Shown: positions 7,907-16,452 of the stretch, piece after piece
Layout: every line of letters begins with the position of its first letter
How positions within the stretch are numbered: the stretch's first letter is position 1
NCBI GenBank assembly: GCA_020436125.1
Contig: JAGQYK010000035.1
Span: forward strand, 1-32,107
DNA length: 32,107 nucleotides
Origin: Cyclobacteriaceae bacterium
GTDB lineage: Bacteria > Bacteroidota > Bacteroidia > Cytophagales > Cyclobacteriaceae
Direction: 5' to 3'
The notes under the pieces: model-generated
What the model was told of the DNA's origin: nothing
The model's database searches: none
What the model saw: the letters and a program-made list of their open reading frames with translations, nothing else
Position numbers and translations under genes: made by a program

Positions 7907-9928
7907 ATGACTATGCTTAAAAGAACCCTACTAATAGTCCTTAGCCTTGTGGCATACACCGCCAACAGTCAAAACACATGGACAGCTGAGAAAATAATGC
8001 AATACAAAAATATTACAGAAACTAACATCTCCCCTGATGGTAAGTACATTGCTTATGTGGTTAGGGTACCTGTGATGGAGGGTGAAAAATCTGAATACAA
8101 TAATCAAATTTGGGTGGCAGCTACCGATGGTGCTTTCAATTTACAATACACAAGAGGGGAAAAATCATCTTCATCTCCACGGTTTTCACCGGACGGAAAA
8201 CAAATTGCATTTCTTTCCAACCGGCAGGGTGACAAGAATCAGGTCTTCACCATGCGACTAATGGGTGGTGAACCCGAACAAATAACAGATACAAAAACGA
8301 GTGTTGCCACATTCAAATGGTCGCCTGACGGAGCCCGTATTGCTTACCTCATGAAAGATCCTGACAATGAGGAAGAAGAGAAAAGCAAAAAAGAAAAGAC
8401 AGACGTAATTCTTGTAGATAAAAATTTCAAATACAATCATCTTTATACCACTTCGGTGAGTTCAGACAAAGCAGGGAAAAGAAAAATCAAACAACTCACC
8501 TCAGGCACCTATCATGTTAATGGATTCGATTGGTCACCCGATGGATCCACCATTGCTTTTTCATATGCTCCCAATCCTAAGATAAATGATGGAGGTCTGG
8601 AGTCTGATATTTCAACGATACCTTCTGACAGTGGCAAGATCACACCCATAGTAAAACGACCAGGTGTAGATGTGAGTCCACTTTACTCTCCAGATGGAAA
8701 GTGGATTGCTTTTCAATCGACCGGAGGTCAGCCAGAACGTGTAGGGTTAAGTGATGTTTACAAGGTGTCATCCAGTGGTGGCTCCCTCATTGAATTACAA
8801 AAAACACCGGATCGTAATGCAAGCATTGAGGCATGGGCCCAGGATGGTTCCTATCTTTTTGTTTCAGAGAATTATAAAACATCGCATACCCTGTTGGCGC
8901 TACCTTCTGACAATAAAACAAAAACTCTAAAAGGGGATTTTATAGCTTATTCAGACTCTAAATTACCCATACTTACCTCCCTGAAAGGGTCAAGCAGCGC
9001 ATTTTCAATTAGTAAGAGTGGTAGCATGGCTTATACATTTGAAGATGTGAATACACCTGAAGAAGTATTTATAGCCGGTGCAAAAGGAGAAAATAATAAA
9101 AAGATAAGCAGTGTCAATTCTGATTTTGACCCACCAACATTGGGAAAAACAGAATTAATTTCCTGGAAGTCCAAGGATGGATTAGTTGTTGAAGGCCTGA
9201 TTACCTACCCCGTTGATTTTGAGCAAGGCAAGAAGTATCCTATTGTTCTGCAAATTCACGGTGGCCCAGCTGGTGTTTTTTCTCAAAGTTATACTGGAGC
9301 ACCAGGTATATATATGACCCAATATTTTGCTCAGCAGGGTTTTATTGTATTGAGACCTAACCCGCGTGGCAGCTCAGGTTATGGAAAAGATTTTCGCTAT
9401 GCCAACATTCGCGACTGGGGCTTCGGAGATTATCAGGATTTAATAACAGGTGTTGACCACGTTTTAAACATGGGCATAGCCGACAAGGACAAACAATTTG
9501 TAATGGGGTGGAGCTACGGAGGGTACATGACAAGTTGGGTTGTTACACAAACTGATCGCTTCAAAGCGGCAAGTATGGGTGCTGGGTTACCCAATTTGGT
9601 AAGCATGGTCACCACTACTGACATCCCCGATTATATCGTTGCTCATGCCGGTGGAAAAGAATTTTGGGAAGAATACGAAGAATATGAAAAACACTCCGCC
9701 ATCTATCAAATCAAAAATGTAAAAACCCCCACTCAGGTAATACACGGTGCTAATGATTTACGGGTTCCTTTTACACAAGGGCAGGAGTTTTATAATGCAC
9801 TCAAACGCAAAGGTGTAGATACTGAAATGATTGTCTATCCTCGCACACCTCATGGTCCGCAAGAGCCCAAACTTCTCATGGATGTTAGTCCGAGAATAAT
9901 GAAGTGGTTTGAGAAGTATATGGAGTAA
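7907..9928 (+). CDS. Secreted S9 family (prolyl oligopeptidase/acylaminoacyl-type) serine peptidase
   Basis: A 673-residue exopeptidase of the S9B/C type, cleaving short peptides, probably in the periplasm. Residues ~1-22 form a signal peptide (LLIVLSLVAYTANSQ). The frame extends upstream to a TTG at 7868, but the ATG at 7907 (or 7913) places the signal peptide at the N-terminus and is preferred. Residues ~35-400 hold a beta-propeller with PD40 repeats: ISPDGKYIAY, FSPDGKQIAF, WSPDGARIAY, WSPDGSTIAF and YSPDGKWIAF. The alpha/beta-hydrolase domain (~410-673) has the HGGP oxyanion segment at 451, nucleophile S536 in GWSYGGY, D617 in GANDLRVP and H649 in TPHGP. An acidic, low-complexity insert (EEEEKSKKEK) sits at ~155-164. 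The same architecture is found in many Bacteroidota dipeptidyl aminopeptidases. Confidence 0.93.
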   Translation: MTMLKRTLLIVLSLVAYTANSQNTWTAEKIMQYKNITETNISPDGKYIAYVVRVPVMEGEKSEYNNQIWVAATDGAFNLQYTRGEKSSSSPRFSPDGKQIAFLSNRQGDKNQVFTMRLMGGEPEQITDTKTSVATFKWSPDGARIAYLMKDPDNEEEEKSKKEKTDVILVDKNFKYNHLYTTSVSSDKAGKRKIKQLTSGTYHVNGFDWSPDGSTIAFSYAPNPKINDGGLESDISTIPSDSGKITPIVKRPGVDVSPLYSPDGKWIAFQSTGGQPERVGLSDVYKVSSSGGSLIELQKTPDRNASIEAWAQDGSYLFVSENYKTSHTLLALPSDNKTKTLKGDFIAYSDSKLPILTSLKGSSSAFSISKSGSMAYTFEDVNTPEEVFIAGAKGENNKKISSVNSDFDPPTLGKTELISWKSKDGLVVEGLITYPVDFEQGKKYPIVLQIHGGPAGVFSQSYTGAPGIYMTQYFAQQGFIVLRPNPRGSSGYGKDFRYANIRDWGFGDYQDLITGVDHVLNMGIADKDKQFVMGWSYGGYMTSWVVTQTDRFKAASMGAGLPNLVSMVTTTDIPDYIVAHAGGKEFWEEYEEYEKHSAIYQIKNVKTPTQVIHGANDLRVPFTQGQEFYNALKRKGVDTEMIVYPRTPHGPQEPKLLMDVSPRIMKWFEKYME

Positions 9929-9941
9929 CGTCTCATTCCAA

Positions 9942-9993
9942 GGTCATCAGTACTGACCATCAATGGACATCATGCGTGTCAGTAATGGACATC
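9942..9993 (+). promoter_or_regulatory. Candidate upstream activator sites: inverted and direct repeats
   Basis: This short region has an inverted repeat GGTCA-7 nt-TGACC (9942-9958) and two exact copies of AATGGACATC at 9962-9971 and 9984-9993. The copies are 22 bp apart, close to two helical turns. TCAGTA also occurs twice. The second copy forms TGTC-7 nt-GACA (9977-9991), a dyad like those bound by NtrC-type activators. It lies 60-110 bp before the sigma-54-like element, where enhancer sites are usually found. The function is inferred. Confidence 0.35.
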
Positions 9994-10051
9994 TACAGAT
10001 TCACGGCTACTCGTATACCATGTTCTGAGGCTTAGTTGGCTTATTTTTCTA

Positions 10052-10068
10052 TTGGCACATTCCTTGAA
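10052..10068 (+). promoter_or_regulatory. Sigma-54 (RpoN)-type -24/-12 promoter candidate
   Basis: TTGGCACATTCCTTGAA matches the sigma-54 consensus TGGCAC-N5-TTGC except that the -12 GC is GA. The GG (10054-10055) and GA (10066-10067) pairs have the strict 12-bp register required by RpoN. Predicted transcription start is near 10079, about 15 nt before the permease ATG. Sigma-54 activators are often linked to MacB/FtsX-type export genes in Bacteroidota (family knowledge, from memory). Confidence 0.45.
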
Positions 10069-10093
10069 CAATTGAATACAAACGCGTAGTCAT

Positions 10094-12511
10094 ATGTTTA
10101 AAAATTACTTGAAAATTGCAGTCAGGAATCTGCTCAATCAAAAGCTTTTTTCATTCATCAATATACTGAGCCTAACGGTAGGGATCACCTGTTCCATTTT
10201 ACTTGGCCTATACATCCATGATGAGTTGAGTTTTGATAAGTTTAATACCAATCGCAATAGCATCTATCGGGTTTTACAAGTGAATAATTTACCAGACGGA
10301 AGTCTTCAATATGAAGGTATTCATCATGCCATTGCTTTAGGGCCAGCAATAGTCAGAGAAAATCCTAAAGCTGAAAATTATGTGCGTTTTTTTAAGCCAT
10401 GGGATGGTGATGAAAAATATTATATCAAGCAAAATGGCAATAGCTTTCATGACAAGGTATTGTATGGTGATTTCAATGTATTCGATGTCTTTAGCTTCCC
10501 GCTATTAAAGGGTTCTATTGAAACTCATAACCTAAACAGTGTTGCTATTAGTGAGCGTGCAGCAAAGAAATACTTTGGCGAGGCAGATCCTGTCAATCAA
10601 ACCCTATCCTTTAGAATTAATAATCAATATGAAGACTTCATCGTCACTGCGGTATTTAAAAACATCCCATCCAATTCGAGTGTACAATTTGATGTACTAT
10701 TACCATTCAATCATATTGCAACTGTAGGTGAGTTTAAAGACTATCAAGACAGTTGGGGGTTTGGAGCCATCATCACTTATGTAAAATTGAGAGATGGAAC
10801 TCATCCTGTTGAATTAGATGACGGTCTTAAAAAAATAATGGCCACCCATTATCCACAATATAAAACGCTTGCAAAGGAGAGAGGATACGCAAGCGCAGAT
10901 GAGTTCAGACGTTTTCGACTAGAACCGGTACTAGATGTTCACTTTAACGCTGCCATATTTGAAGGATTGTCACCCTCAAGTGACCCCATGTATTCCTATA
11001 TACTCATGATTCTGGTAATTGGAATTCTCTCTATTGCCTGTTTTAATTTCATGAACCTGAGTATTTCGAGATCGACCAATCGGATGAAAGAAGTTGGATT
11101 GCGAAAGGCTATTGGTGCCTTAAGAAAACAATTAATTACTCAATTCCTTGGAGAATCAATCCTGCTATCGTTGTTAGCCCTTAGCATTGCACTGTTACTT
11201 GTCGATTTATTATTACCTGCTTTTAATTATTTGGTTGAGAAACAAATGTACTTATCAGGTCTCTTCACCTGGAAAGCACTTTTAGGAATGATCGGACTTA
11301 GTATTGCCATCGGTATAATAGCTGGATTCTACCCTGCTTTTGTTATTTCAAGGTTCAACATAAGAGATACACTTTCCAGGCAAATTAACCCATCCAATTG
11401 GTTCACTAAAACGCTGGTGACACTTCAGTTTACGCTTTCAGCTCTGCTTATTATTGGAATGATCGTTATCAGCAAACAGGTCAATTTTTTAAAAGAAAAA
11501 GACCTAGGCTTTGATTCCAACCAGGTTTTAGTGCTCAACAACATTAAACTCGAATCATTTTCAATGTATGAACACTTACAAAAAAGTACAGCCGATCACA
11601 GTGGCATCCAATCCATTGCTTCCGCCAGTCAAACTTTTGCCAACCCTTCAGGGCTTGGTGGAAGAGGGTTTACCTACAAAGGTGAAAGTAAGCGTGTAGG
11701 TATCATTGAAGTGGACGGAGATTATATTGAAACACTAGGCATCAAAGTAATAGATGGTCGCAAATTTCTTCAGAGTTCCTCCCCTGAGAATGCCGTAATC
11801 ATCAATGAAGCATGTATGAAGGATTTTGAGCTCACAACCAATGGCACTTTTGAGGAACTCACCAGCTCCCCAGAAACTGACCCTACCGTAGTGGGCATAA
11901 TGGGTGACTTCAATTATTCAAATTTAAAAATGAGCGTATTTCCAATGCTTATTCGCCCAGGGAATATTAAAAACTTACAACACATTTTTATCAAAATAAA
12001 AGGTAATCAAACCCATGAAGTCATTACTTTTCTAGAAAAAGAGTGGAAAATGGTAGCCCCCGATTTACCATTCGAGTACACTTTTCTTGATGACACAATG
12101 GCAGCACAATATAGCTCAGAAGAAAAATGGGAAAGCATTATGAGTTACTCTACAATTTTAGCCACTATCCTCTCCTGCCTTGGATTGTTGGGGATTGTGG
12201 CTTTGGGTATGGAAACGAGAAAAAAAGAAATAGGAATACGAAAAATACTGGGCGCACAAGTGCAACAAATCATGTGGTTTTTCACCAGTAAATATTTGCA
12301 ACTTGTAATGATTGCATTTTTAATAGCCACCCCTGTTTCTTATTTACTTATTACAGAATGGCTATCAGGTTTTGCTTATCGCATTGAGGTAGATGCCACC
12401 ATATTTATAACAGCAGGCCTCTCTATTATTCTTGTTTCCGCTGGAACTATCGGCATCAAAATTTTCAATGCAGCATTACGTAACCCTATAGAGGCTCTAA
12501 GAATAGAATAG
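10094..12511 (+). CDS. MacB/FtsX-like ABC transporter permease
   Basis: An 805-residue inner-membrane permease of the large Bacteroidota FtsX-like group, which works with a separate ATPase to move or extract lipids, peptides or antimicrobial compounds (exact cargo unknown). Membrane segments lie at about 19-41, 301-323, 353-377, 394-417 and 441-460, with more near the C-terminus. A large MacB-type periplasmic domain lies at ~45-295 and a second soluble region at ~465-680. Two FtsX core modules are visible: MKEVGLRKAIGALRKQLITQ at ~331-350 and the C-terminal KEIGIRKILGAQVQQI. The ending LRNPIEALRIE is typical. No ATPase or periplasmic adaptor gene lies next to it, so it is an orphan permease here. 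Its upstream region resembles a sigma-54-controlled promoter. It ends 3 bp from the convergent acyltransferase gene. Confidence 0.92.
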   Translation: MFKNYLKIAVRNLLNQKLFSFINILSLTVGITCSILLGLYIHDELSFDKFNTNRNSIYRVLQVNNLPDGSLQYEGIHHAIALGPAIVRENPKAENYVRFFKPWDGDEKYYIKQNGNSFHDKVLYGDFNVFDVFSFPLLKGSIETHNLNSVAISERAAKKYFGEADPVNQTLSFRINNQYEDFIVTAVFKNIPSNSSVQFDVLLPFNHIATVGEFKDYQDSWGFGAIITYVKLRDGTHPVELDDGLKKIMATHYPQYKTLAKERGYASADEFRRFRLEPVLDVHFNAAIFEGLSPSSDPMYSYILMILVIGILSIACFNFMNLSISRSTNRMKEVGLRKAIGALRKQLITQFLGESILLSLLALSIALLLVDLLLPAFNYLVEKQMYLSGLFTWKALLGMIGLSIAIGIIAGFYPAFVISRFNIRDTLSRQINPSNWFTKTLVTLQFTLSALLIIGMIVISKQVNFLKEKDLGFDSNQVLVLNNIKLESFSMYEHLQKSTADHSGIQSIASASQTFANPSGLGGRGFTYKGESKRVGIIEVDGDYIETLGIKVIDGRKFLQSSSPENAVIINEACMKDFELTTNGTFEELTSSPETDPTVVGIMGDFNYSNLKMSVFPMLIRPGNIKNLQHIFIKIKGNQTHEVITFLEKEWKMVAPDLPFEYTFLDDTMAAQYSSEEKWESIMSYSTILATILSCLGLLGIVALGMETRKKEIGIRKILGAQVQQIMWFFTSKYLQLVMIAFLIATPVSYLLITEWLSGFAYRIEVDATIFITAGLSIILVSAGTIGIKIFNAALRNPIEALRIE

Positions 12512-12514
12512 GAA

Positions 12515-13435
12515 TCAAACAATCTCCTCTCCCGGTCTTGTTTTCCATCGCTCATGCATCCATACCCATTGAGAGGGATGTGCCCGTACTTGCTCTTCAA
12601 TAAATGAAGTATAGTTTTGTGTATTCACCAACATATCCTTCTCCTCATCACCTGTAAGTATCAGCGGAATTTCTGGAAGAATGTGCATGTGCTGCATCCC
12701 ATCCTCCCCCAAATAGATATAGGTAGGCACTACTGCTGCACCCGTTTTCATTGCCAGTATGGTAGCTCCAACTGGAGTTGCTGCTTTCATACCAAAGAAA
12801 TCCACAAACCGGCTTTTCACTTTAGTATCCTGATCTATTAAAATAGCAATAGAGCCAGCTGTCTTCAAAGCTTTAATGAGCCTCAAGGTTTCTTTACCGC
12901 GCTCCACAGCTACTGCTCCATAGGCATTTCTATAATTAAAAAGCAAATCATTTAAACGTTCATCCTTTAGCGGGGTGCCAATAATATTTGGTTTAAGTCC
13001 ACGCAGCGCCATGTTAGTAATCTGTAAATCAAAGGCACCTAAATGGCAAGTGAGAAAAATCACTCCTTTACCCTTGGCTGTTGCCACCTCGAAGTTTTCA
13101 ATTCCATGAGTAACTAAGAATTTATCCAAATCTTCCATCGATTTCACACTTCTCGCGCGCAACACTTCACCAGCGTTTTTACCCAACATTTTGAAGCTTT
13201 CCTTACTTAAATCAAGAATTTCCCGCAATGATTTTTCTTTATTGTAAGCCATTCCAAGATGCAGAATCATCAGTTCGCGCGTCTTGTTGGCAAATGTGTA
13301 AGCTACCCTTCCTAATACACCGCAGAACCATAGCCACAATTTCCTTGGAATAAGATTGGACACGAATATCAGTAAGCGAACAAAATAGTAGATGACCGAA
13401 TACTTCAGTCGCTTTTTAAAAGGTCGTTTTGCCAT
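12515..13435 (-). CDS. Lysophospholipid/lipid A acyltransferase family protein (LpxL/HtrB-like)
   Basis: A 306-residue membrane-bound acyltransferase that transfers secondary acyl chains to lipid A or related acceptors using acyl-ACP. Seen: an N-terminal hydrophobic segment (~15-30), the catalytic HX4D motif H131-D136 in TCHLGAFD, the RGKET and DQDTKVKSRFVDFFG segments, and the C-terminal WVWMHERWKTRP, which is characteristic of LpxL/LpxM relatives. The frame continues 4 codons upstream to a TTG at 13447, but the ATG at 13435 (MAKRPFKKRLK) is preferred. A TATCTTTG string on the minus strand (13452-13445) lies only 10 bp before the ATG, so it would give a nearly leaderless mRNA if it is a promoter. 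Ends almost touch those of the convergent permease gene. Confidence 0.9.
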   Translation of the reverse strand: MAKRPFKKRLKYSVIYYFVRLLIFVSNLIPRKLWLWFCGVLGRVAYTFANKTRELMILHLGMAYNKEKSLREILDLSKESFKMLGKNAGEVLRARSVKSMEDLDKFLVTHGIENFEVATAKGKGVIFLTCHLGAFDLQITNMALRGLKPNIIGTPLKDERLNDLLFNYRNAYGAVAVERGKETLRLIKALKTAGSIAILIDQDTKVKSRFVDFFGMKAATPVGATILAMKTGAAVVPTYIYLGEDGMQHMHILPEIPLILTGDEEKDMLVNTQNYTSFIEEQVRAHPSQWVWMHERWKTRPGEEIV

Positions 13436-13525
13436 AACTGGGGTCAAAGATAAGGCTCACATTCATTATATTCACGCTAAGAGGCACTTTGCTTCAACTT
13501 CTTTATCAAATTCAAGTTCGAACGG

Positions 13526-14023
13526 ATGATGACCCTCTACCTTGTTAGGCATGCTAAATCCAGTTGGGAGAATCCTGATCTAAGTGATTTTGATCGTCCT
13601 CTAAACGACCGCGGCAGAAAGGATGCCCCACGGATGGGCAAGAGATTAAAAGAAAGAAAAATTGTACCCGATCTCATGTTAAGCAGTCCCGCAAAACGAG
13701 CCCTTACTACTTGTAAAGACATTGCTTCCGTTCTGGGCTATGACGAGCCCCGAATAAAAAAAGACCAAAGAATCTATCATGCTGATGAGGATGAATTGAT
13801 CGCTGTACTAAGTGAAATTAGCGATACCCATAAGGCGGTGATGCTATTTGGACATAATCCCGGATTTACCTACTTCGCCAATATTTTATTCAATACACAC
13901 ATTATGAACATCCCAACGTGCGGAGTAGTTGCTGGCCAACTTAAAATTAAATCATGGGAAGAGATTCGTGCCGGATGTGGTGAATTGGAATTTTTCGACT
14001 TCCCAAAGAACAAGAAAAATTAA
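13526..14023 (+). CDS. SixA-like histidine phosphatase family protein
   Basis: A 165-residue cytoplasmic phosphatase of the histidine phosphatase (phosphoglycerate-mutase-like) superfamily. It is closest in length and motifs to SixA, which removes phosphate from phosphohistidine on histidine phosphotransfer domains. Catalytic residues are visible: R8-H9 (LVRHAKSSW, the phospho-accepting His), R24 (DRPLNDRG), R58 (SSPAKRA) and H110 (GHNPG). Substrate is not certain, since small members of the family also act on metabolites. Two ATG codons stand at 13526 and 13529; either could be the start. Its 3' end overlaps the end of the convergent DUF4421 gene by 4 bp. No adjacent two-component gene is present. 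Confidence 0.88.
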   Translation: MMTLYLVRHAKSSWENPDLSDFDRPLNDRGRKDAPRMGKRLKERKIVPDLMLSSPAKRALTTCKDIASVLGYDEPRIKKDQRIYHADEDELIAVLSEISDTHKAVMLFGHNPGFTYFANILFNTHIMNIPTCGVVAGQLKIKSWEEIRAGCGELEFFDFPKNKKN

Positions 14024-15048
14024 GGCATAGGAATAAAATCTTTTGCTTTCTTTTTCATGTAACCCTCCTCTCTAAAACGAAAGCCTGCTACTAAACGCAC
14101 TGTACCAATCGCATTTTGAAATGTCGTTTGCTCATAGGTTACGTTCCGTGATTGGGTGGTAAAGCTCAACCCACTAAAAAATCTTTCTCCATTGTATCCA
14201 ATCCCAATTCTAGCCAAAGAATAGAAATCAATGCGAATATCATTCCGTGCCTGACTTACTAATTCCTTATATCTCACCCAATAATGAGCTGGCCCTAATG
14301 CAAGGGTAAGGTTCAAAAAAAAATCCTTGGCAACAAAAGTATGACTGTACCCTGGAGCAAACCCAAGTGATGTAAACCTTAGTTGATTAACTGATGCACC
14401 AGCCCCCCAGTCCACCCAACTTGTTGATGGGATTAAAGCTGAATCAGCCTCCATGGTAAAAGAACTTAAAACATAGCTAACTAAAAAAGAACCTTTACTC
14501 ACTTTTTGTCTTTCACTAAAAAGATAAGGGGCCCTCAACGAAAATTCTTCATGATTAAATATGTAGGTGAATGACATTCCTGAGTTTCGCGTTATCAAAT
14601 CCGATCGCTGTGGAAATGGTTGTCCTTTTGGCACTAGAAGATCTGGGTATTGAACATAAAACCCATTGTACCGCTGAAAGTATACATCGGCAAACCACTG
14701 TTTCCCTATTGCTATCAACTGCAAATCCTGCACATCACTTTTTCCGTAGAGCTCTTCACTCTCTACGTCAATAGGCAGACCAAATACAATTCCAAGGTTG
14801 ACATCAAATAGATTAACGTTAAAGCCAGCACTAACAGAATGATTCGCCTTGAAAGTATAAGTCTTTTTTGTATTGCCAGTAGAAACGAGATCGAAATCTA
14901 AATCATTTTTTTTGATCAGCGGGCCTAAAAAAAAGTAATGTGAATAGGACTCGATATAATCATTTCGCAGAGAGTCTTGTTCAAATGACTCACCCGCAAC
15001 TAAGACAGGCCAACCCAACACTACAATTATCAGGAGAGCGCGTGCCAT
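14020..15048 (-). CDS. DUF4421-type outer-membrane beta-barrel protein
   Basis: A 342-residue exported protein of unknown function that resembles the DUF4421 family of Bacteroidota. A signal peptide covers residues 1-19 (LLIIVVLGWPVLVAG). The body is made of alternating hydrophobic/polar strands (for example SAGFNVNLFDVNLGIVFG and YSLARIGIGYNGERFFSGLS), suggesting an outer-membrane beta-barrel. The family assignment is from memory of motifs such as YSHYFFLGPLI near the N-terminus and is moderately certain. Its ATG overlaps the stop of hslU by one base (TAATG), so it is very likely translated from the same mRNA as hslU, porQ and lon. The link to proteolysis may be only positional. Confidence 0.7.
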   Translation of the reverse strand: MARALLIIVVLGWPVLVAGESFEQDSLRNDYIESYSHYFFLGPLIKKNDLDFDLVSTGNTKKTYTFKANHSVSAGFNVNLFDVNLGIVFGLPIDVESEELYGKSDVQDLQLIAIGKQWFADVYFQRYNGFYVQYPDLLVPKGQPFPQRSDLITRNSGMSFTYIFNHEEFSLRAPYLFSERQKVSKGSFLVSYVLSSFTMEADSALIPSTSWVDWGAGASVNQLRFTSLGFAPGYSHTFVAKDFFLNLTLALGPAHYWVRYKELVSQARNDIRIDFYSLARIGIGYNGERFFSGLSFTTQSRNVTYEQTTFQNAIGTVRLVAGFRFREEGYMKKKAKDFIPMP

Positions 15049-16442
15049 TACAAAATGTACTCGCTCAGATCACGGTTTTTAACCAACCCAGCCAGTTTCT
15101 CACTTACCATATCCTCCGTAATCAAGATTTTAGAATTGGCTCCAATTTTATCAGGAACATCAAATAAAAATTCATTAAGCAGTTTACTAACAACGGTTTG
15201 GAGCCTTCTGGCACCTATGTTCTCGAGTTCAGCATTAATGGTAAAGGCAGTTTCAGCAATCGCATCCAATGCCGATTCAGAAAAATCTATTACAACTCCC
15301 TCAGCCTCAAACAAAGCAATGTACTGTTTTGTTAAAGCGTTTTTAGGTTCTTTAAGTATTCTTACAAAATCCGCCTTGGTTAGATTATCTAGCTCTACCC
15401 TAATTGGGAAACGACCTTGCAATTCAGGTATTAAATCGGATGGTTTTGAAATATGAAATGCTCCGGCCGCAACAAACAGCATATGATCAGTTTTTACAAT
15501 GCCATGTTTTGTATTGACAGTACTCCCTTCTACGATAGGCAATAAGTCGCGCTGTACTCCTTCCCTACTTACATCTGGCCCTCCTTTCCTACCGGCACCA
15601 GAAGCTACCTTATCAATTTCATCAATAAATATAATTCCTGAATTTTCGGCTACATGAATAGCCTCTTCTTTCACCTCATCCATATCAATCAATTTGGATG
15701 CCTCTTCCTCCAATAATAGCTTTCTTGCTTCAGCCACAGTTACCTTCCTCTTCTTCGCCTTCTTCGGCATCATCCCGCTGATCATATCCTGCAGGTTCAT
15801 CATCGATGCTTCATCCATCATACCCGCACCAATCATTCCTACACCAGATCCACCTTTCTGATTAATTTGAATTTCCACTTTCCTATCCTCCAACTCGCCA
15901 TTTTTTATTTTATCCCTAAAGAGGTTTCTTGTCCGTTCATTCAACTCAGCATCTGATGTAGGAGCAGCATCGGTTTCCCCGTTATTTACAGGCATTGGTT
16001 TTACACCTGTATTCTTTAAAGGCGGAATCAATGCGTTCAAAATTATCTCATCTACAATCAAAGCTGCTTTCTCCTTCACTTCTTCTTTCTTGCGGGCCTT
16101 CACCATGTTTACAGCCTGCTCTACCAAATCACGCACCATGCTTTCCACATCCCGACCTACATAACCTACCTCTGTAAATTTAGAAGCTTCCACCTTCACA
16201 AAAGGAGCATCCGACAACTTAGCCAGTCTTCGCGCAATCTCAGTTTTACCAACTCCAGTAGCACCGATCATGAGAATATTGTTTGGAATAATTTCGGATT
16301 TGATTTCAGATTTCACGCTCATTCTCCTCCACCGGTTGCGTAGCGCAATAGCCACATTTCTTTTAGCATCATCCTGCCCGATAATGTACTTATCCAATTC
16401 ATCAACAATTTGGCGTGGTGTTAAATATTTTGAATCCATCAT
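15048..16442 (-). CDS. hslU: ATP-dependent protease ATPase subunit HslU
   Basis: AAA+ unfoldase (464 aa) that forms hexameric rings on the HslV peptidase and feeds proteins into it. Seen: N-terminal LTPRQIVDELDKYIIGQ, Walker A GATGVGKT at 60-67, pore loop GYVGRD at 93-98, the HslU-specific I-domain at about 110-245 (including a Met/Gly-rich stretch at ~200-225), Walker B IIFIDEID at 270-277 and sensor 2 GARR at 410-413. The C-terminal tail DLSEYIL matches the segment that inserts between HslV subunits and activates them. No hslV lies in the window, so the partner must be encoded elsewhere. The gene starts 10 bp after porQ ends and its stop overlaps the next ATG, indicating an operon. Confidence 0.97.
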   Translation of the reverse strand: MMDSKYLTPRQIVDELDKYIIGQDDAKRNVAIALRNRWRRMSVKSEIKSEIIPNNILMIGATGVGKTEIARRLAKLSDAPFVKVEASKFTEVGYVGRDVESMVRDLVEQAVNMVKARKKEEVKEKAALIVDEIILNALIPPLKNTGVKPMPVNNGETDAAPTSDAELNERTRNLFRDKIKNGELEDRKVEIQINQKGGSGVGMIGAGMMDEASMMNLQDMISGMMPKKAKKRKVTVAEARKLLLEEEASKLIDMDEVKEEAIHVAENSGIIFIDEIDKVASGAGRKGGPDVSREGVQRDLLPIVEGSTVNTKHGIVKTDHMLFVAAGAFHISKPSDLIPELQGRFPIRVELDNLTKADFVRILKEPKNALTKQYIALFEAEGVVIDFSESALDAIAETAFTINAELENIGARRLQTVVSKLLNEFLFDVPDKIGANSKILITEDMVSEKLAGLVKNRDLSEYIL

Positions 16443-16452
16443 AAACTATCTC

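Noticed and set aside
13445-13452. TATCTTTG (minus strand) as a promoter for the LpxL-like gene
   Set aside because: It is only 10 bp before the preferred ATG, which leaves almost no leader, and no -33 element is visible.
15055-15456. 133-residue plus-strand open frame opposite hslU
   Set aside because: It is a shadow frame of hslU, with low-complexity Ser/Leu-rich translation and no motif.
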